64,000 bases of DNA from Archilochus colubris. Lineage: Eukaryota; Chordata; Aves; Apodiformes; Trochilidae. Below the pieces are notes generated by a model, which searched no databases, was not told the origin of the DNA, and saw only the letters and a program-made list of their open reading frames with translations. Where the stretch lies: the NCBI GenBank assembly GCA_023079485.1, contig CM041084.1, forward strand, positions 36,219,609 through 36,283,608. The letters run 5' to 3'. The translations under genes were made by a program, and so were the position numbers. Shown in pieces: positions 14,606-28,700 of the stretch (the first letter of the stretch is position 1; every line of letters begins with the position of its first letter).

Positions 14606-15781
14606 TATTAATAGCTGTGAAAAGAACTGTATCATAAATATTTGGTGAGTACTGTGTAGGGAGAAGGTATAAAATATCATAATTTTGTGTATCTACTTTA
14701 AAAAGCTCTTTGAAAATATGATACATGGCCAGCTAGTTCATAGGGGTATGTAGATTTCAGGCAAAGGAAACCTTTTCCCAAAATAGCTTTCCCAAATCAG
14801 AATACTTTGTCAGTCATAGCCATCAATGGAAACAAACTAGAACTTACTGCAAAGCACTTCTAGTAGCCCTACACCAATATCTTCTGCAGTAGTTGGCTTC
14901 AATTTGGTCTTACAGAATAATTAAACAGACTCTTGTTTGCATCTTGTCTGTTTAAAAAAGTCAGCTGGGTAGAAATTCTTCACTGCAGCAAATGCTAATC
15001 TTTTCTAAACTTTTCTTTAGTCCTTTGTTGTTTTCCATTATAGGACAGCATAAATGTTTGTGGTATAGGAAAAGGTGATACAGAAGTAATTGCTTATGCA
15101 TGACAAGTTAAATGTTAATTATTAGAGCATCGTCTCATATTGACTGTCTCATTTAAATAAATGGCATATAGATTACAGAAGCTTGAAAGTATCTTCCTAT
15201 CTTGGCAAACTTTTAAAACTGTTCTAGTTTCAGAACACTTGGTAGCACATAGATATTTGAATTTGAAAAGGGGTGCTTTTGAGTTTCTTTTTGATTTTTT
15301 TGTTTTTAATTTTTCATTATTCCTTGCTTCTCTTTTTTAGCAGTCTGACGTGCTCTCTCCTATTCTAAATAGTGCTCATTTTCCACACTGACTTCTGGTG
15401 CCTTTCTTTCTAATCCTTTCCTCAGAAAATTCATAGTCCTCCTCTTCTCAGCTTGGAAACTTAAATAGATTTCATAAGATGCAACACAGCTCTTAGTATG
15501 TTAACAGCAAAAGAAATTACTAGGAATCTGACAAGTAATGTAAACAGGAATGAATCTTGCAGGAGCCCTGCAAAATTTGTTCTTTGATGAAATATGGTTT
15601 GTTATCTATTCTGTCATCATAACTAGATATAACATTTGGACCCAAGTACTCCTGATGTTTTGGAGTCCTAATGTTGTGGAACATCAACCTTGTTTCCTGC
15701 AGTAACCAATATCTCCTTGATGGTATGAAAGTGTAGCACATGCAGCACCACTCCTTGCCTGAAGCACACTCATTCTGTTCC

Positions 15782-15944
15782 TGGTGGAGCTACACTGATT
15801 TATACTGGCTGAAAGCCTGGGCCACCTTTTATACCAGTTCTTTGCATAACCAAACAAGGGGCATTTAACTTTATGTAAGGAACATGCCTGTTCATTTCAA
15901 TGTGAGCTTTGTCTGAGTAATCCTGACTGCAGGATTTTGCCCTC
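15782..15944. repeat. Probable ancient amniote MITE-like repeat, two blocks
   Basis: The first block (15782-15823) contains TGGAGCTACACTGATTTATA and a CTGGGCC end. The second (15889-15944) contains TTCATTTCAATGTGAGCTTT, then TGAGTAA and GCAGGATTTTGCCC. As I remember them, these phrases resemble old palindromic non-autonomous DNA elements common in turtles and crocodiles and scattered in birds (cores like TTGACTTCAATGG and ends like GGATCTGGCCC). The family name is not certain, and the divergence is high. Confidence 0.45.
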
Positions 15945-16470
15945 AGGCAGCAAAAGCAGTGGGATGCATGTAGCTGAGGCAGTTAGGAAGAGTAGTAATG
16001 TGTTCCTCTGAGGTGAAATACTGTGGCACTAGGAGAAAAAAATAGAAAATTTTCTGCAATAATTTCATTCGATAGTCATAATGAAGTATTGAATGAGAAC
16101 AAAAGTGTCTGTAGTGTAAGATTCTGTATTGGGGCAAATAAGTGCAACTTACATGGACTACTAGAGAATTTATCACAGTGAGCACAAATAAACTTGTCAA
16201 AGTTTGTGGTATCTGACAAGATAAAAGGCAAAGTCAAGCTAACAATATGTGTGGGGCCAAATGTTCATGCAATTTGTGTTTTTATAAGGCAGAATCTGGC
16301 ACTGTAAGGAAGTTAATTGCTGAAGACAAATTACATACTTTCTATGAAAGATCTGCATGATACCCTTACTGTTTTACTCAATGCTTACTATAAGGGACTG
16401 TTTGAAAAATTGTTTCATACAGTAAAGTTTGTTGCTCTGTACTTAGATCACATTTTGATTGGTGTTATGC

Positions 16471-16553
16471 TTTCTCATTCTTTTTCTTCTCTTATTTTCC
16501 TTCCCCCTCTCCCCCGTATTTTTCCTTATTTTTTTCTTCTTTCTTTTTCTTCT
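16471..16553. repeat. Polypyrimidine-rich tract (low complexity)
   Basis: About 80 bases are almost entirely C and T on the plus strand, with only a few interrupting purines. It is probably simple low-complexity sequence. No exon boundary follows that I can support. Confidence 0.7.
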
Positions 16554-19500
16554 GTGGATCCTTAGCTGTAGGTGACATTATTGTGATGGCTGCATTTCAA
16601 AGACCTCACCTGCTCTGTCATCTCTGAATTTATGTTACACTTCATGGTATCAGCTCTAACGATCTTATTCTCTCACTCTCTTTCCTTTGCACCTCTACTC
16701 ACTTCCTGACACTTGACACAATAAAACACTTTTTTCATTTAGAAACTCTATTTAACCCCTTTTCACCAACAGCTTATTACTCAAAAAGAAAGAAAAGTAA
16801 ATCAGTGGGACACTACCACTTTGAGGATTTAAATATTTGTCTATTGCAAGTAAATATATTTACATGCTTTCTGTAAAGACTGGCTAGGTATAAACAAGAG
16901 AGTTACCTGTGCATATCTCTAAAAATTCATAAATGAAATGTGGGCTCCTTTAACTTATTTTTTCCACCAGTCTTTTATAATCAGGCTTCGTTTCCTGGCA
17001 GTTAAGACAAAAAGAAAAAAGCCACAGTGCTAAGACAAGCTTAACTCTTTCATTTAGATCCTTTCAACCAATACCAAAAATTTAATGATTATGATTTAGC
17101 ACATTTTCACAAATGTTGTGGCTTTATTTACACATACACTAAATGATATTATTGGCAAAAAAACCCCTGATTTAAAGAGGCATTGCCTTTATATTTATAA
17201 ACAGAAACACAACCTATTAATCAGAAACCCTAATGAATGAGCAGGCTGTTTGAAAAATATTATTATTGTTTCAACATGTCACCAGTATCTGTAAGAAAAA
17301 AAAATAAATGTAGAAGCTTAGAAATATCCATCCACAGACGTTACATTTTAAAAGTCCTAACTTATTCATTTAATTTCCTCTTTGCTGAAGATGTCATTAG
17401 TTGACAAAGTTGTCATTCTTTTAAAGTAGTTAAAATTCTAAGTACTAAGTGAATATTTTGAATGATTAATATTTAGCCTATTCGTTATTCATGTGCTGTT
17501 CACTTTAGCTATTTGTGGTTCGTTATTGGTAGAAGAGCAAGAACTCTGAAGTGAATTCACATAAATATGTATTTTTGAATAGCAAAAGATTATTCAGTAA
17601 AGATTCAAGCTTAGAGGGTTTTTTTTGTTTTTTGTTGTTTTCAGTTTAGTTTTGGGTTTTTTTGAGAGGGGTATTTATGTTCTTATTGTACACAATCTAT
17701 ATTATTTTTTGTTTTTTGAATTAACTCATTTCTGTATTTCTGACTGAGAAAGGACCATAAATATAATGCAGGAAGTTAAATACATAATTTACAAATATGT
17801 GTACAAAGAGATATGTAAAATGATGCATCCTCAGTGAACAGATGGACCAAGAAGTTGTTGTGAATCTGGCTAGGAACTATGGTGAATGATATTTCATTAG
17901 CCAATATCAGTTACAGATCTGTTGAACAAAATAGGACTCCAGACATTTTCTGAATTACTCTCTTATATAGGTCAAATCACAGTTGTAAGAGCAAATGTTC
18001 ACAAACAGCCAGTGATCTGGGTGCCCCAGATTTTAAGTGCCCAGTTGGAAGCATGTGGGGTCTGGTGGACTTGCAGAGTATTTCTTTTCTGAGGCCCAAG
18101 GATATCTCAAAATTGAGCTTCAGAATACAAATCACCAGATAGGAACAGCCAGTTTTTGTAAGTCATTTTTCTCCATCATATATTTTTCTTTACTACTATT
18201 ATGTCCTCAAGAAAGCTGATTCTTTCTTACTGTGCCTGTGGAAGACTCAGAAGACATGGCCATTAGACAGCTTTGGGTCTCTTAACAAGTTCACCTCATG
18301 TCCCTGTGGCATCACTCCTCACCTATACAACAATAACAGCAAGCTCTGTGGTGTCCAAAATAAGCGTGGCAGTACTTCACATCAGTCAATTCCATTTCGA
18401 GAAAAAAACAGTCAGATACAAGAACTATGCATATCTATAATCTAGGGCAATATGGCCTGAATCTTGAGTGCTACTGTGATACAAGTAATTAACATTTTCT
18501 TCCTGGAATGAAGGCTGTCAACACATTTTTTAATAGATTCCATGAATTAAGTCATGATTTCAAACAATTTGGTCTGAAGTTGCGCATTGAAACTGTGGTG
18601 AGCCATTAAAAAGATGACTTACCAACTGTCAAAAGCAAAATGAGAATTAAAAAGGTGAAGAGAGAGAGTGCTGTCTGATGGCCACCATAGATTTTTCCAG
18701 ACTAAATGCTCAGATGTCTCTTTACAAATGGGTCTGAGGAAAACTTTCAATTCAGGTACAGAAGTCACACCTGCTTCTATAGCAAGAAAACCTGATTTCC
18801 CTGTCAGTCTTTTCTAACCACCTATGTGAAAGATTCTAGCAAAAGATTCAGCCTGATGTTAGTGCTAATTGCAATTTTGTTACACTCATTTCAAATAACA
18901 GTATTGAATTGGTGTCTTTTTGAAAAAAAAAAATGCATTTAACCTGAAGTCTTTTGGTGATCAAAACTCTTTGGGTGTTCACTTCCTCTAAGGTAAATAA
19001 TTAAATTCCATTTTCAACTGTAATCTGAAATGTATCACCTTCTAATTTTTTTCGTAGAATCAACTCCCACTGCCTGTTCAGTGATTCATAAACATCAATG
19101 TATGAAGCTGTCAGACCACAGGTATTAGAGGGTAAAGGAAAGAAATACATTGTCCCTCTCAAAGAACGAGGGAATTTGTCACCACTTCTGTTTGAAGCTT
19201 GGTACAGCCTCCTGTGAGCACTACTATAGCTCCAACGAGCAAGTAGATGTTCTCTTGTGTGAAAATCAATGCGTCATATGGGTGTTAGCAATGCCTATAA
19301 AGGAGATGTACTCAGCTATAACTATTAAATGCTACTGAAGGAAACCCTCTCTTTTCAAAGCTACAGGAAATCAGTCTTTTGAAGTGATCGGTTCCTTTAT
19401 CTCTTTGTCCCCTACTCTGCTGATAAGTAAGTGACAGGGCACCACAATAGCCTTTTAACATGAGGTATGAAAGCCTGAAAGTAATTCAAAAGGCTACTTT

Positions 19501-22500
19501 TTTGTTGCAGTAAATAGCTTGTCTGAACCAGATACAAGCTTCTGATGTAACGCTGTTTGCCTTCAAGTACCTTCAACAGAGCAAATCTGCTTTTGTTTTG
19601 ACATTTTGCTGTCAAATTTCCCGAATGCATAATTACAGATACATTATAGAAAAATGAGTGCTACAGTCAGGTCTGCTTCCCAGTCATAGATAGATAATTC
19701 TATGAATAACAAATCCATTATCACCCTTGCTACTGACAACAACAATAACAAAATCATTGTATCAACAAAGGAAACAAATGATGCTAACACGTACAAAAGG
19801 AATATTGTATTGACCCAGTATACAGGTAGCCATACAGACAAATACACTCTTCTACATATACTACTTTTAATTTTTTTTATTTTTGGAGTGAAACAGGGAA
19901 TTAGTCTAGCAAGGATGAAAGCCATAGACCTTCTTATTTTTACAAAAACCCCTATGTGTCAGGTTCTCAATGGGAACAAAGGAGAATAATTAAATCCTGG
20001 TTTGCAAGGTTCACTGTACTCTTCACATGGAATGCTTATTCATTGCAAATCTTATGGCATTTTAATGCAAGATACTAATTCAAGTTTGCAAACACTGAGA
20101 TCTGGGCTAGACTGACCTGCAAAGTACAAAGGCATATATAATCATCACAGAACCACTAATAGATGTCTAAATTCTCCCAGATTATTCCACATGATTTTGT
20201 TGAGTACTGAGGTAAGCTCTTTGCTTACCTGAGTGCCCTATAGTGCTTTGAGAGTTTACAACCCATCTAACAAGTCACTTTGCTCAAGTGCTAGAGCTGA
20301 GCCAAGATCTCCTTACTTGACTCCTGTGAAGGGTGTTCACCAAGCTCTACTGTGCTTGTTTGTATAATGGTCATGCATAAAATTGTAACATGGCGCCATG
20401 TGTAAATTCTAAACCAGATCATTCTCCAGAAAGGAGAATATTTCCAGCTAGGCTATAGTATGCCAAGTAAAGCATCCAGGGAAAATGCTTAGCAGATGCT
20501 TATTTATTGCTCCAATCTATAAAAAATAATTCTCCTTTATCTCTGTGGTAAAGAACTACCACACTAGTTATAAGAAAAGTAAACAGCAGAAAACTGTTTC
20601 TGTATCACAACAGAAAAATACTTCTTTTCCACTTCTAGCTTCTGTATCTTTCAGCTATTCCTAAACCTTTCAAATACACTATTTTTATTTCACAGCCAAT
20701 TAAGGTATGAAGACCTTCTTTATCCCTGTGAAGATAACAGATTGAAATAGAATCTAGAAGAGATACTTTTTTAATATTGTTAAACTCCTTGGCACAGAAC
20801 ATTGTGGATGTTAAAATATAAGATGAATTGAAAAAGATGGGCATATGCATGAAATAAGTCTCTGTTGAAGTTCTTCTAGCATTAAGATGTAACTGAGCTG
20901 TGAGGAGAAGTCTTGCTGCAGTTTTGTCTTGTTTTAATGCTCTTTCCAGCATATCTGCACCTGGACTTGTCTGAAACAGGCTTTTTGCACTGATACAGGT
21001 GCTCTTAGGTTCTTCCCCGTGCAAGTGTCCAGCAAAGGCTTCAATAAAAAATGTGACAAATGATAATCTGAATCTCCAAGGTCACAGGTGGAAAGAGCAA
21101 TGCCTTAGTTTTTGTGCCATCACAGCAGAAATTCCATTTCTTAAATAAAATACAACAAAAAAGGACCTATTAGAGTTCTTATTTCTAGAACCTTTCTGGA
21201 ACCTCAACATGATAATAACCTAGCACTGATTAATCGAGCCTTGCAGTATCATGGATCATCTTTTTGTACCTTAAATTACAAGGGATGGAAATTAAAAAGT
21301 CAAAGTTCATGTGGCACCAGTGGTTACAGCATAGTTATATAATCTTAACTATAAAACCACTTTCATACCTACTTATGTGTGGACATATGTCTGCCTCCAT
21401 GCCACAATGTAGGAGGATAGTAACTTCTTCAGAACTGTGCTCATTGTCTCAAAAAAAATTATTAAAATTATTATGTTTTATATGATTGCACGAAACTAAG
21501 CACCAGAGTAGCTACTGATTAAGTAGCAAAATATTTTCTAAGAGATTTCGATGTGATTTGTTATGCTGAGGGTAACTCATACACAGATTTCAATCACTAC
21601 CACTCCAAGAGGAGCTCAGCACAGTTCTAGGAAATTGGCTTTTGACATCCTGAAGATCTGAGTCTAATTGCCTGCAGCACTAGTCATATTTTGCTGGCTG
21701 AGTCTGAAAGCAGTATAGCATGCAGTACATTTTCTTGAAGAAAATATGCAGGAGGAGGAACAATGTGTTTTCAGTGATCTTGTAAAACGCCAGTGCCCCA
21801 AAGTACAGGCCATCATTTGACTAGAGATTTGCTGGTGGCAATGTGTTTGTATTCATTCAGTCATACTGTGACATTTACTGGTGTTCTCTCCATGCTACTT
21901 GCAGCTCTTTGACAATTGTGCTAACACAGATGAAGTAAAAAGAATCATGGTAAATATCTGCTTTTACCTTAAGTCACAGAATTGGGTTACTTTCTGAAAG
22001 GAATTCAGAATACAGTACACAGAAACTCCCAGGGTCTGTGGAACAGCAGGGAGCACGGCAGCAGGGAAGGAACTACTGTGAGTGCACAGGACTGAAACTG
22101 TAAACAGTAAAATTGCTATAAGTGAAACAATACAGCATAATGAACCTGTATAACCTACTAGGAGTGTCATGAGAAGACATGAACAATCTCTGGTTTTTAT
22201 ACTAGTGCAGAAAATCCTGTTACGTATTATCTCCATATCATTTAACATTCATTGCTCATGGAAAAGGATCTCAAAGTGATATGAGTGAAGAATGACTCCT
22301 TTTGGTTGCTGGAAATATAGATATAAACTGGATCTGTAACCCACAGTACAGTGAACCTGAGTGTGTTCCTCAATGACACAGAAGCAGTCATCCCTGCAGG
22401 ATTCAATGATTAGGTCGATTGTCTGTACTTTTTTCTGAGTAAAGTATGTGTTGTCTTCTTAAACCAGGAAAAGTTCTAGTCAAGGAATTTCACACTGTTG

Positions 22501-24930
22501 TACGTTAGTGAGATAGTATCACCTGTAAACTTGAGCAAGAGTAAGTCCATGACAGATGTGTGTGCATATATGTACTATATGTGCGTGCCAGTTGTAAACA
22601 TCTGCCTAAATGAGTGTGTTGACAATGAATTACTCAGATAGACTTGAATTTTTTTTTTAGTGTGAATTAACAGCTTCCTGACTTGTTACTACATCAGCTG
22701 CTAATTAGTTTCTGAGTGTAGTTCAAGGTGTTGGCATTCATTACAAAGCTTTCTGTGGTGGTTTGGATCTTTATCTGCCTCAAAGGCAGAATCTACAGGC
22801 AAAAAAAGGTTCTTCAGTTTATACAAAGCAGATGTAAGGAAAGGAAAGTTGGGCTGCAAGGTCAGGAATTGGGGCTAAAGACAGCACATCATCTAGATTT
22901 GGCTCCCGTAATGCTGAGTGGTTTGGTTTAGGTTAGGATGATAATTTTAGTCATCAAGACCAAAGGCAAGATTAATAGTTTGAATAAAGATAGGGAAATC
23001 AGAACTGGGAACTTCAGGAGAGTTCTGAACTTCAGTTGAGAGAGGATGTAATGTCTTTCCCTTGACTCTGAAAAAAATATATACAATTACAGTGTGATAA
23101 AAAAGACCCCTAGTAAATTTTAGTGAGCCAGTGCTAGGAAGTTGAAAGGATGACAACTGCAATACTTACATTTAGAAATGGTAAAAAAAAGCTGATCCAG
23201 GGAAATAAATAAATCTGTAAGATTTTCCTGAATAGTATTAATGAATTCAGACTAGAATTTGAAGGAGATGAATACACGGAAGCCAAAGGAAAACACAATG
23301 TAAGGCAGAAGCATCTTTCATGATGGATAAGAATATCTCTTTTTATTGGTTAACAAATTTATAACAAGGAGATGTAATGCAATATATCTCTCCTGAAGTT
23401 TTCCAACTACTTCCATGTATGAACACTTAAAGTAATTCAGTTTTGGCAAGTCTTTAACACTTAGCTCCCAATGAGATTTTAAAACCCGGATTTTATTTAG
23501 GTCAGTTAAGAAGAAAAAGTTTCTTTCATAAACAGATAGTCAAGCCTACATTTTGAAAGCGGAATCTAGCTTATTTTTCCTAACCTACTACTTAACTTAC
23601 TACTAATGCAGGAAACCAACCTAGACACAGATATGAAGACTCTTACCATTCACATGCAACATGGGCTACTGTTGTCGAATATCTAGCTTTTTAAGACAGC
23701 AACAGCCTAATGCAGTCTAATTTCTCATGTGCTTTCACAGCAAAAGTGCTATAAAAGCTTTGCCTGAACTAGTTGTAGTTTTTCTTCCTCTTGAATTTCT
23801 TTAAAATAAAGTGTTTCTTTAAATATCCCAATCACAAGCCAAGAGAAAACAACTCTTCTGCTCATTTCCTAGCTATCTTTTTACTTCTCTAGGCTTCATC
23901 TGCCTACTGCAAGAAAAGCTTTCCTTTTAGGGTTTTATTAGCAATTGCAGTTTTTTTGATTTGCAGAAAAGCTATACTACATTTTATTTAGTATGCTGCC
24001 AGATTTCTTTATTTGGCAGGATTTTATTTTTCATGAGCTGCTCATTTGCAGGAGTTCAGCCTGTACAGAATTGATGGCTACTGTATCCACGCTAATATGC
24101 TACACTGGAGAAAACTATCTTTCTCTGCAGAAGGTTTTAAAAAAAAATGGTGGCATTGAGTCACAGCTGGAGTGGCTGACAGAATGAGTTTATTCATGTT
24201 CCACACTTTTCTTACTGTACGAATATTTATATGCTGGGTACTTCTTTTCACTCATAGTGGCATAAAAGTGTTGCCATCTATTTTCGACCCTGGTGTAACT
24301 TCTCATAAGAGTGTTCTCATGGAACTACCTGTGGAAAGCTCCTTTTTTCTGCTCTTAAAAATATTTTTATCCTCTACTTCTGCTTTTATATTTTTTAGCA
24401 GAGATATGAGAATAGAAATTCCCAGGTCTGACTTTTTTTTGGTGGCGATTGGTTCTCTGCAGATGACTAGGAAATTCATCAAAAGCAGTGAAGGACAAGT
24501 GAGACTGGATAAGGGGGATTTATCTCCCTTTTTTCAGGTAGTGAGATTTAGCCACAAAGATTTTAATCTATGTGTGAAACTAAAAGACTAATGTTAATCC
24601 CAGATATAATGTCTGACCTATGCATTTCCCTTTAAACAAAAGTGAAAACACAAACAGGACTTCTTCATCTTGAAATCAGAAATATTCTAATTTTAATTAA
24701 TTCATTATTCTTTGAATGGCTAATGATGTAAATATATGTTTTGCAAGCATATATAGCATTCAATGTTACATATGTAAAGTTTTCAGTGGGTAATGGAATA
24801 AGGAAATTTGTATACTGTTCTATGTAACTGCTACTTTGGTTTTTACACCCCCTGGGAAGAGAAGACATGTATGCATGTTATCTGTGGGTACTCAGAAAAA
24901 AAATGGACGCCTCCAGATAGCTACTCTTCA

Positions 24931-25730
24931 TATCTTGATTTTCTGTGGTGGTCTCTGTGTTATCTTGTAAGATCACGGCTCAGCCAGCCTGTTGACACCT
25001 GGCTGCCCACTTCCCCTTGGGTTCAGGTGTCTTTCCTCTCAGTCTGAGGTGGCCCTTAGGGACATTTTCAGAGCTCTTGTGTCAGAGGTGCTGAGGAGAA
25101 GCACTGTCCTCAGCCTTGCCCTGCTCAACCTCTTGGCTTTCGGCTGCCACCACCTGCCCCACAGAGCGGGTCTGTGGGTAAGTCCATGGCACAGTACCCC
25201 TGCAAGCATACAGTGCCACGTAAAAAAATGCCTACGTTGGAAATTTATTCAGCTGTCTGTATTGCCTGGTGTCCCAGGCACCATGGCTTCCACCGCCACG
25301 AGCCTCCCCACAGAGGCCATGGGGACAGTCTTGTCATGGACCGGTGAGACTGACCACAGCCAGAGGCAGGATGGGACTTCTGTGAAAACAGACCTGTGTA
25401 GTTCTGGCGTCTTCATCCCCTTTCCTTCATCCTTGAGGGGCTGGCTGTGGGCCCTCTCTGCTCTCCTCACCTCCCTTCCCACCTCACCAGACGACCCTGT
25501 TCCACCTGGCAACACTTTCCCTGTCACGTGGTCTGCCAGCAGCCAATCACAGCTCTCCTCTCAGCAGTGCCACACCCTTTCCCAGCCTGACAGCCATTTT
25601 GTCTCTTGGTGGTGGGTGACCATGGGCCTGGAGTGTGGGTGTGCTGGGGGGGGTACTGTGGGCTCGGTACCCAACCTCTCCCAAAATAAAGCAGAGGTGT
25701 GATCAGGTGTGTTGCTTTTGAACTGGTAAG
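24931..25730 (+). other. GC-rich block with promoter or LTR-like motifs
   Basis: This is the most GC-rich stretch of its size in the window, with sharp AT-rich borders. On the plus strand it has an E-box CACGTG (25525-25530), an NF-Y-like CCAAT box in AGCCAATCAC (25543-25547), a YY1-like GCCATTTTG (25593-25601), AATAAA (25685-25690) and a splice-donor-like GTAAG (25726-25730). CpG is scarce (about a dozen), so it is not a CpG island. The motif order would suit an old LTR (U3 promoter, then poly(A) signal) or the promoter of a non-coding transcript. I could not define terminal TG/CA ends or a target-site duplication, so the identity stays open. Confidence 0.4.
24992..25702 (+). other. Unrecognised 236-codon open frame
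   Basis: This is the longest open frame in the window. Its product is rich in S, T, P, L and W, with no domain, signal peptide or repeat that I recognise. It sits wholly inside the GC-rich block, where stop codons are rarer, and frames of 75-95 codons are open on the other strand too, so openness is weak evidence of coding. An AATAAA lies just before the stop. I think it is more likely a fortuitous frame in a mobile-element or non-coding sequence than a gene. Confidence 0.15.
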
Positions 25731-28700
25731 AAGCCAGCCTGTAGCTGGCATTCAGAAATGGGGATGTGTTGGTAGAAGGAGCATAGCTGGTCGTCTTGTC
25801 GCATAGCATCCAACTCACTTCCCTATTCCTCCTCTTTCTACAGTTCATAGTGGTTACCTATAACCCACACCTTAGCTCCTGACTTGGTACTCTTGGAGGT
25901 ACCTTGCCTCCAAATTCACACTGTTTTCCTCTGCAGAAAAACTACGTGAGGGTTTCCATCTTTCCCATCCCTGCTGAAGAATCTCATAGGATCTGCTGTT
26001 CCAAGGCCAAGCTGCAAATCTTTCTTCAAGAGAATATTCAGGTAGGAATTGATGGAGGGTGACTGTGGGATATGTTAGTTGTCCGGTCTCCAGTGGGAAA
26101 GGCCATTGTGTTCTATCAGGGATTCAGGCAGGCTAAGCCTGTGAGGCAGGTACTGGTTATGTTGTTTCATTGTATGCTGCCAGATACAGGTATAGACAGC
26201 TCTTTGGAAACTGGAAAAGGCTAATAGCCTAGGGGTCTGGATTCATGTTCTCTCCTTCCTTCCCACATTTTCCTGATAATCAGGAGAGCTGGTAGATAAT
26301 GGTGAGAGGCAGACAGAATTCCTTACGTCAAACAGCCTGAGGGCTCACAAGTAAGGCACAACTCAAGGGCTACCTGAGAGTTCTCAGGGGTGGTAGAAAG
26401 GCTTGAAGAATAATCAGCATGTCTGAAGAACTTGCACCTAGGTCAAGCAGCACAGATACAGATGGGGTGCTTTCACCCTGAGGCACTTTCATTTTGCTTA
26501 TGTCTAAGGATAATCATGGCTCCCAAGAGAAAGCTGACCCAACAGTGAAGACGTGTCTAGTCAATATACTCAGTTGATGTGCTACACGTACACTCTGTGC
26601 AAGTGTTATTGAGTGCATTGGGCTCGTCATAGATTTCCTTTCTTATTTCTTCAGTGATCAGGACAAAACTTACAGATGTGGTATGAGTAAACAGCATCAA
26701 AACAGACACATGGATGTCTTTTAGAAGATACAAATGGTACTTCCTAGGTGTTGTCATTGCTATCAAGACATGTCATGAGAATATGTGTAAAACGTATCAT
26801 TAGGTCCTGGTATCCTTTTCTATTTCTATATCCAGTTGATTTTTTTCTTTAATTCACTACAAATCATTATCAGGCACAGAATATTTATGCAGCAATGAAT
26901 AAAAAGGTATGTTCAGTAGTTCACACTGATTCATGCATGATAGGATCCATTTGTTTCATGCTCTAAAAATTCCATATTAATAACTAAAAACTGTTTCCAT
27001 TTTTAGATTTTTTAGTTATATAACAGACATTTTTTCTCTTTAAATATTGTTTGAAATCTACCTTCCTTTACAAATGCCAATCAAAACCCCTTCTTTAAAG
27101 AAGCAAAACAACTGCAGCTGGAAAATTGTTTCATCAAAAGTAATTAAGATAACATGGTGCGATAAAGGGAGAAAACTCTAACTGTGAAACTGAAACAGTA
27201 ACAATATGGGTAAAATATGGCTGTCTACCATTCTGTTCAATGTATACTAACCTTTCAAAAGACAAGGTTAACTTTAATTCACTACATATAATGAGATTTT
27301 GCTGCTCAGTAAACCTAGATGATTTTGGAGTTTTCTGAGCTTGAATAAATAGGAAAGTTGGAACAGCTCAAAGCAAGCAGTAAATTTCTTTTGAAGGCCT
27401 GGGTTTTTGGGAAGATTCTTTTAATATCATACCTTCATTTAGGGTGCAAATAAAAGACAGTACTATTAGTACAGAGGTAAACAATGAATAATAAAGAAAA
27501 TAATGAAAAAAAAATATTTCTAAATGGTTTAGATTAACTTTACTGCATGTTCCTATTTTATACAAATGGTATATCCTACTCTATTTTATACCCATTGGAA
27601 GGAAATAAACCCCAAGCAATTTCTGCTAAACAACCCATATTGACAACCGCAAAGTATTCAAAATCACAAATCAGGCTTTTTAATAACAAGACCAGCTAAA
27701 AAACTATGGCATTAGTTCTAAAAGGGATGTATCTGTTCATGTATAAGTATGCATGTGTGGTTTTTTAGACTAACCTCCCAGTATTTGGGATTCTATCATT
27801 ATTATTATTTTATCTTTTTTCCCCTGACTCTCCCTCCCACCCCAAAAAAAAAAAAAGTGTTGTAAAACTTACAATAAAATCAAAAGTATTGGCAATGTCT
27901 CTTCTGGGACTTCAGTTAATAAAATGCAGACTAATGATACCATAAAATAAACTTCCAGGAAAACCACAAAACCCTGTTTCTCTGCTGTGTTACCACATGG
28001 GGCAAGTAGTGGGTGGGCATGTAGGAGGGTGTACAATAGAGTACAAAATAAACAAAAACCCTTTTCATTTGGGAAAAGAAGAAAGCCTAAAATGGTCTGT
28101 ATTTAGTGAGACTTGAACAATGAGTAAGGCCTAAGGACTAGAGCAGCACTGGTAATAACTTTTGCCTACTGTAAAACATACTGCAGGGCAAATGGAAAAG
28201 TAATCTCAGAATCTTATTTATTTGTTGTCCATCACCGAAGGCAGGCAACTACTAAAGAAGCTTATGGTAGTGCTGTAAAAAGAGGGCAGGTTAAATTTCA
28301 TTAAGGTTTATTTTTTTAGCCCTTCAGATCAAAGGATTTATGGGTATGTTTTCTTCTGGACATTCAAGTTGAATTCTAGGTACCCCTAAGAGACTCTGAA
28401 AAATAAGTAATCTCTAGTTAAAATCAATGGCAAACTTTTAGCTGTAGACATGATAGTATAATTACTATTTTAGCCTGGAAGAACTCTTAAAACTTATATA
28501 AGAAAGAAAAACTATTCCCTTTCCCATCAAAATTGTGTGATTTTGCTATAGTAGATTCACAAAAGCCAAATCCAAGCAATTTTTGGTCACTGCAGGGGTT
28601 TCTGTAGCTTTCCAAGCTTGTGCTGGCTTGCTCAGAATGACTTTACTGCTCAGCAACAGACACAGGTAATGAAATCAGTAGCTGCTGCTGCCTGTAGCCA

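Larger units (their letters stand above)
14606..24930. other. AT-rich non-coding sequence
   Basis: No recognisable gene. It contains a pyrimidine-rich tract (16471-16553), T-rich patches near 17620-17720, probable ancient MITE-like pieces at 15782-15944, and dense AT-rich unique sequence. A 129-codon minus-strand frame at 20635-21024 and a 139-codon plus-strand frame at 24172-24591 match no family I know. Both lie in ordinary AT-rich sequence and are treated as chance. Confidence 0.6.

Noticed and set aside
20635..21024. 129-codon minus-strand frame
   Set aside because: No family recognised and nothing in the neighbourhood suggests a gene.
24172..24591. 139-codon plus-strand frame
   Set aside because: No recognised domain, ordinary AT-rich codon use heavy in F, L and S, and no supporting signals. 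Most likely chance.
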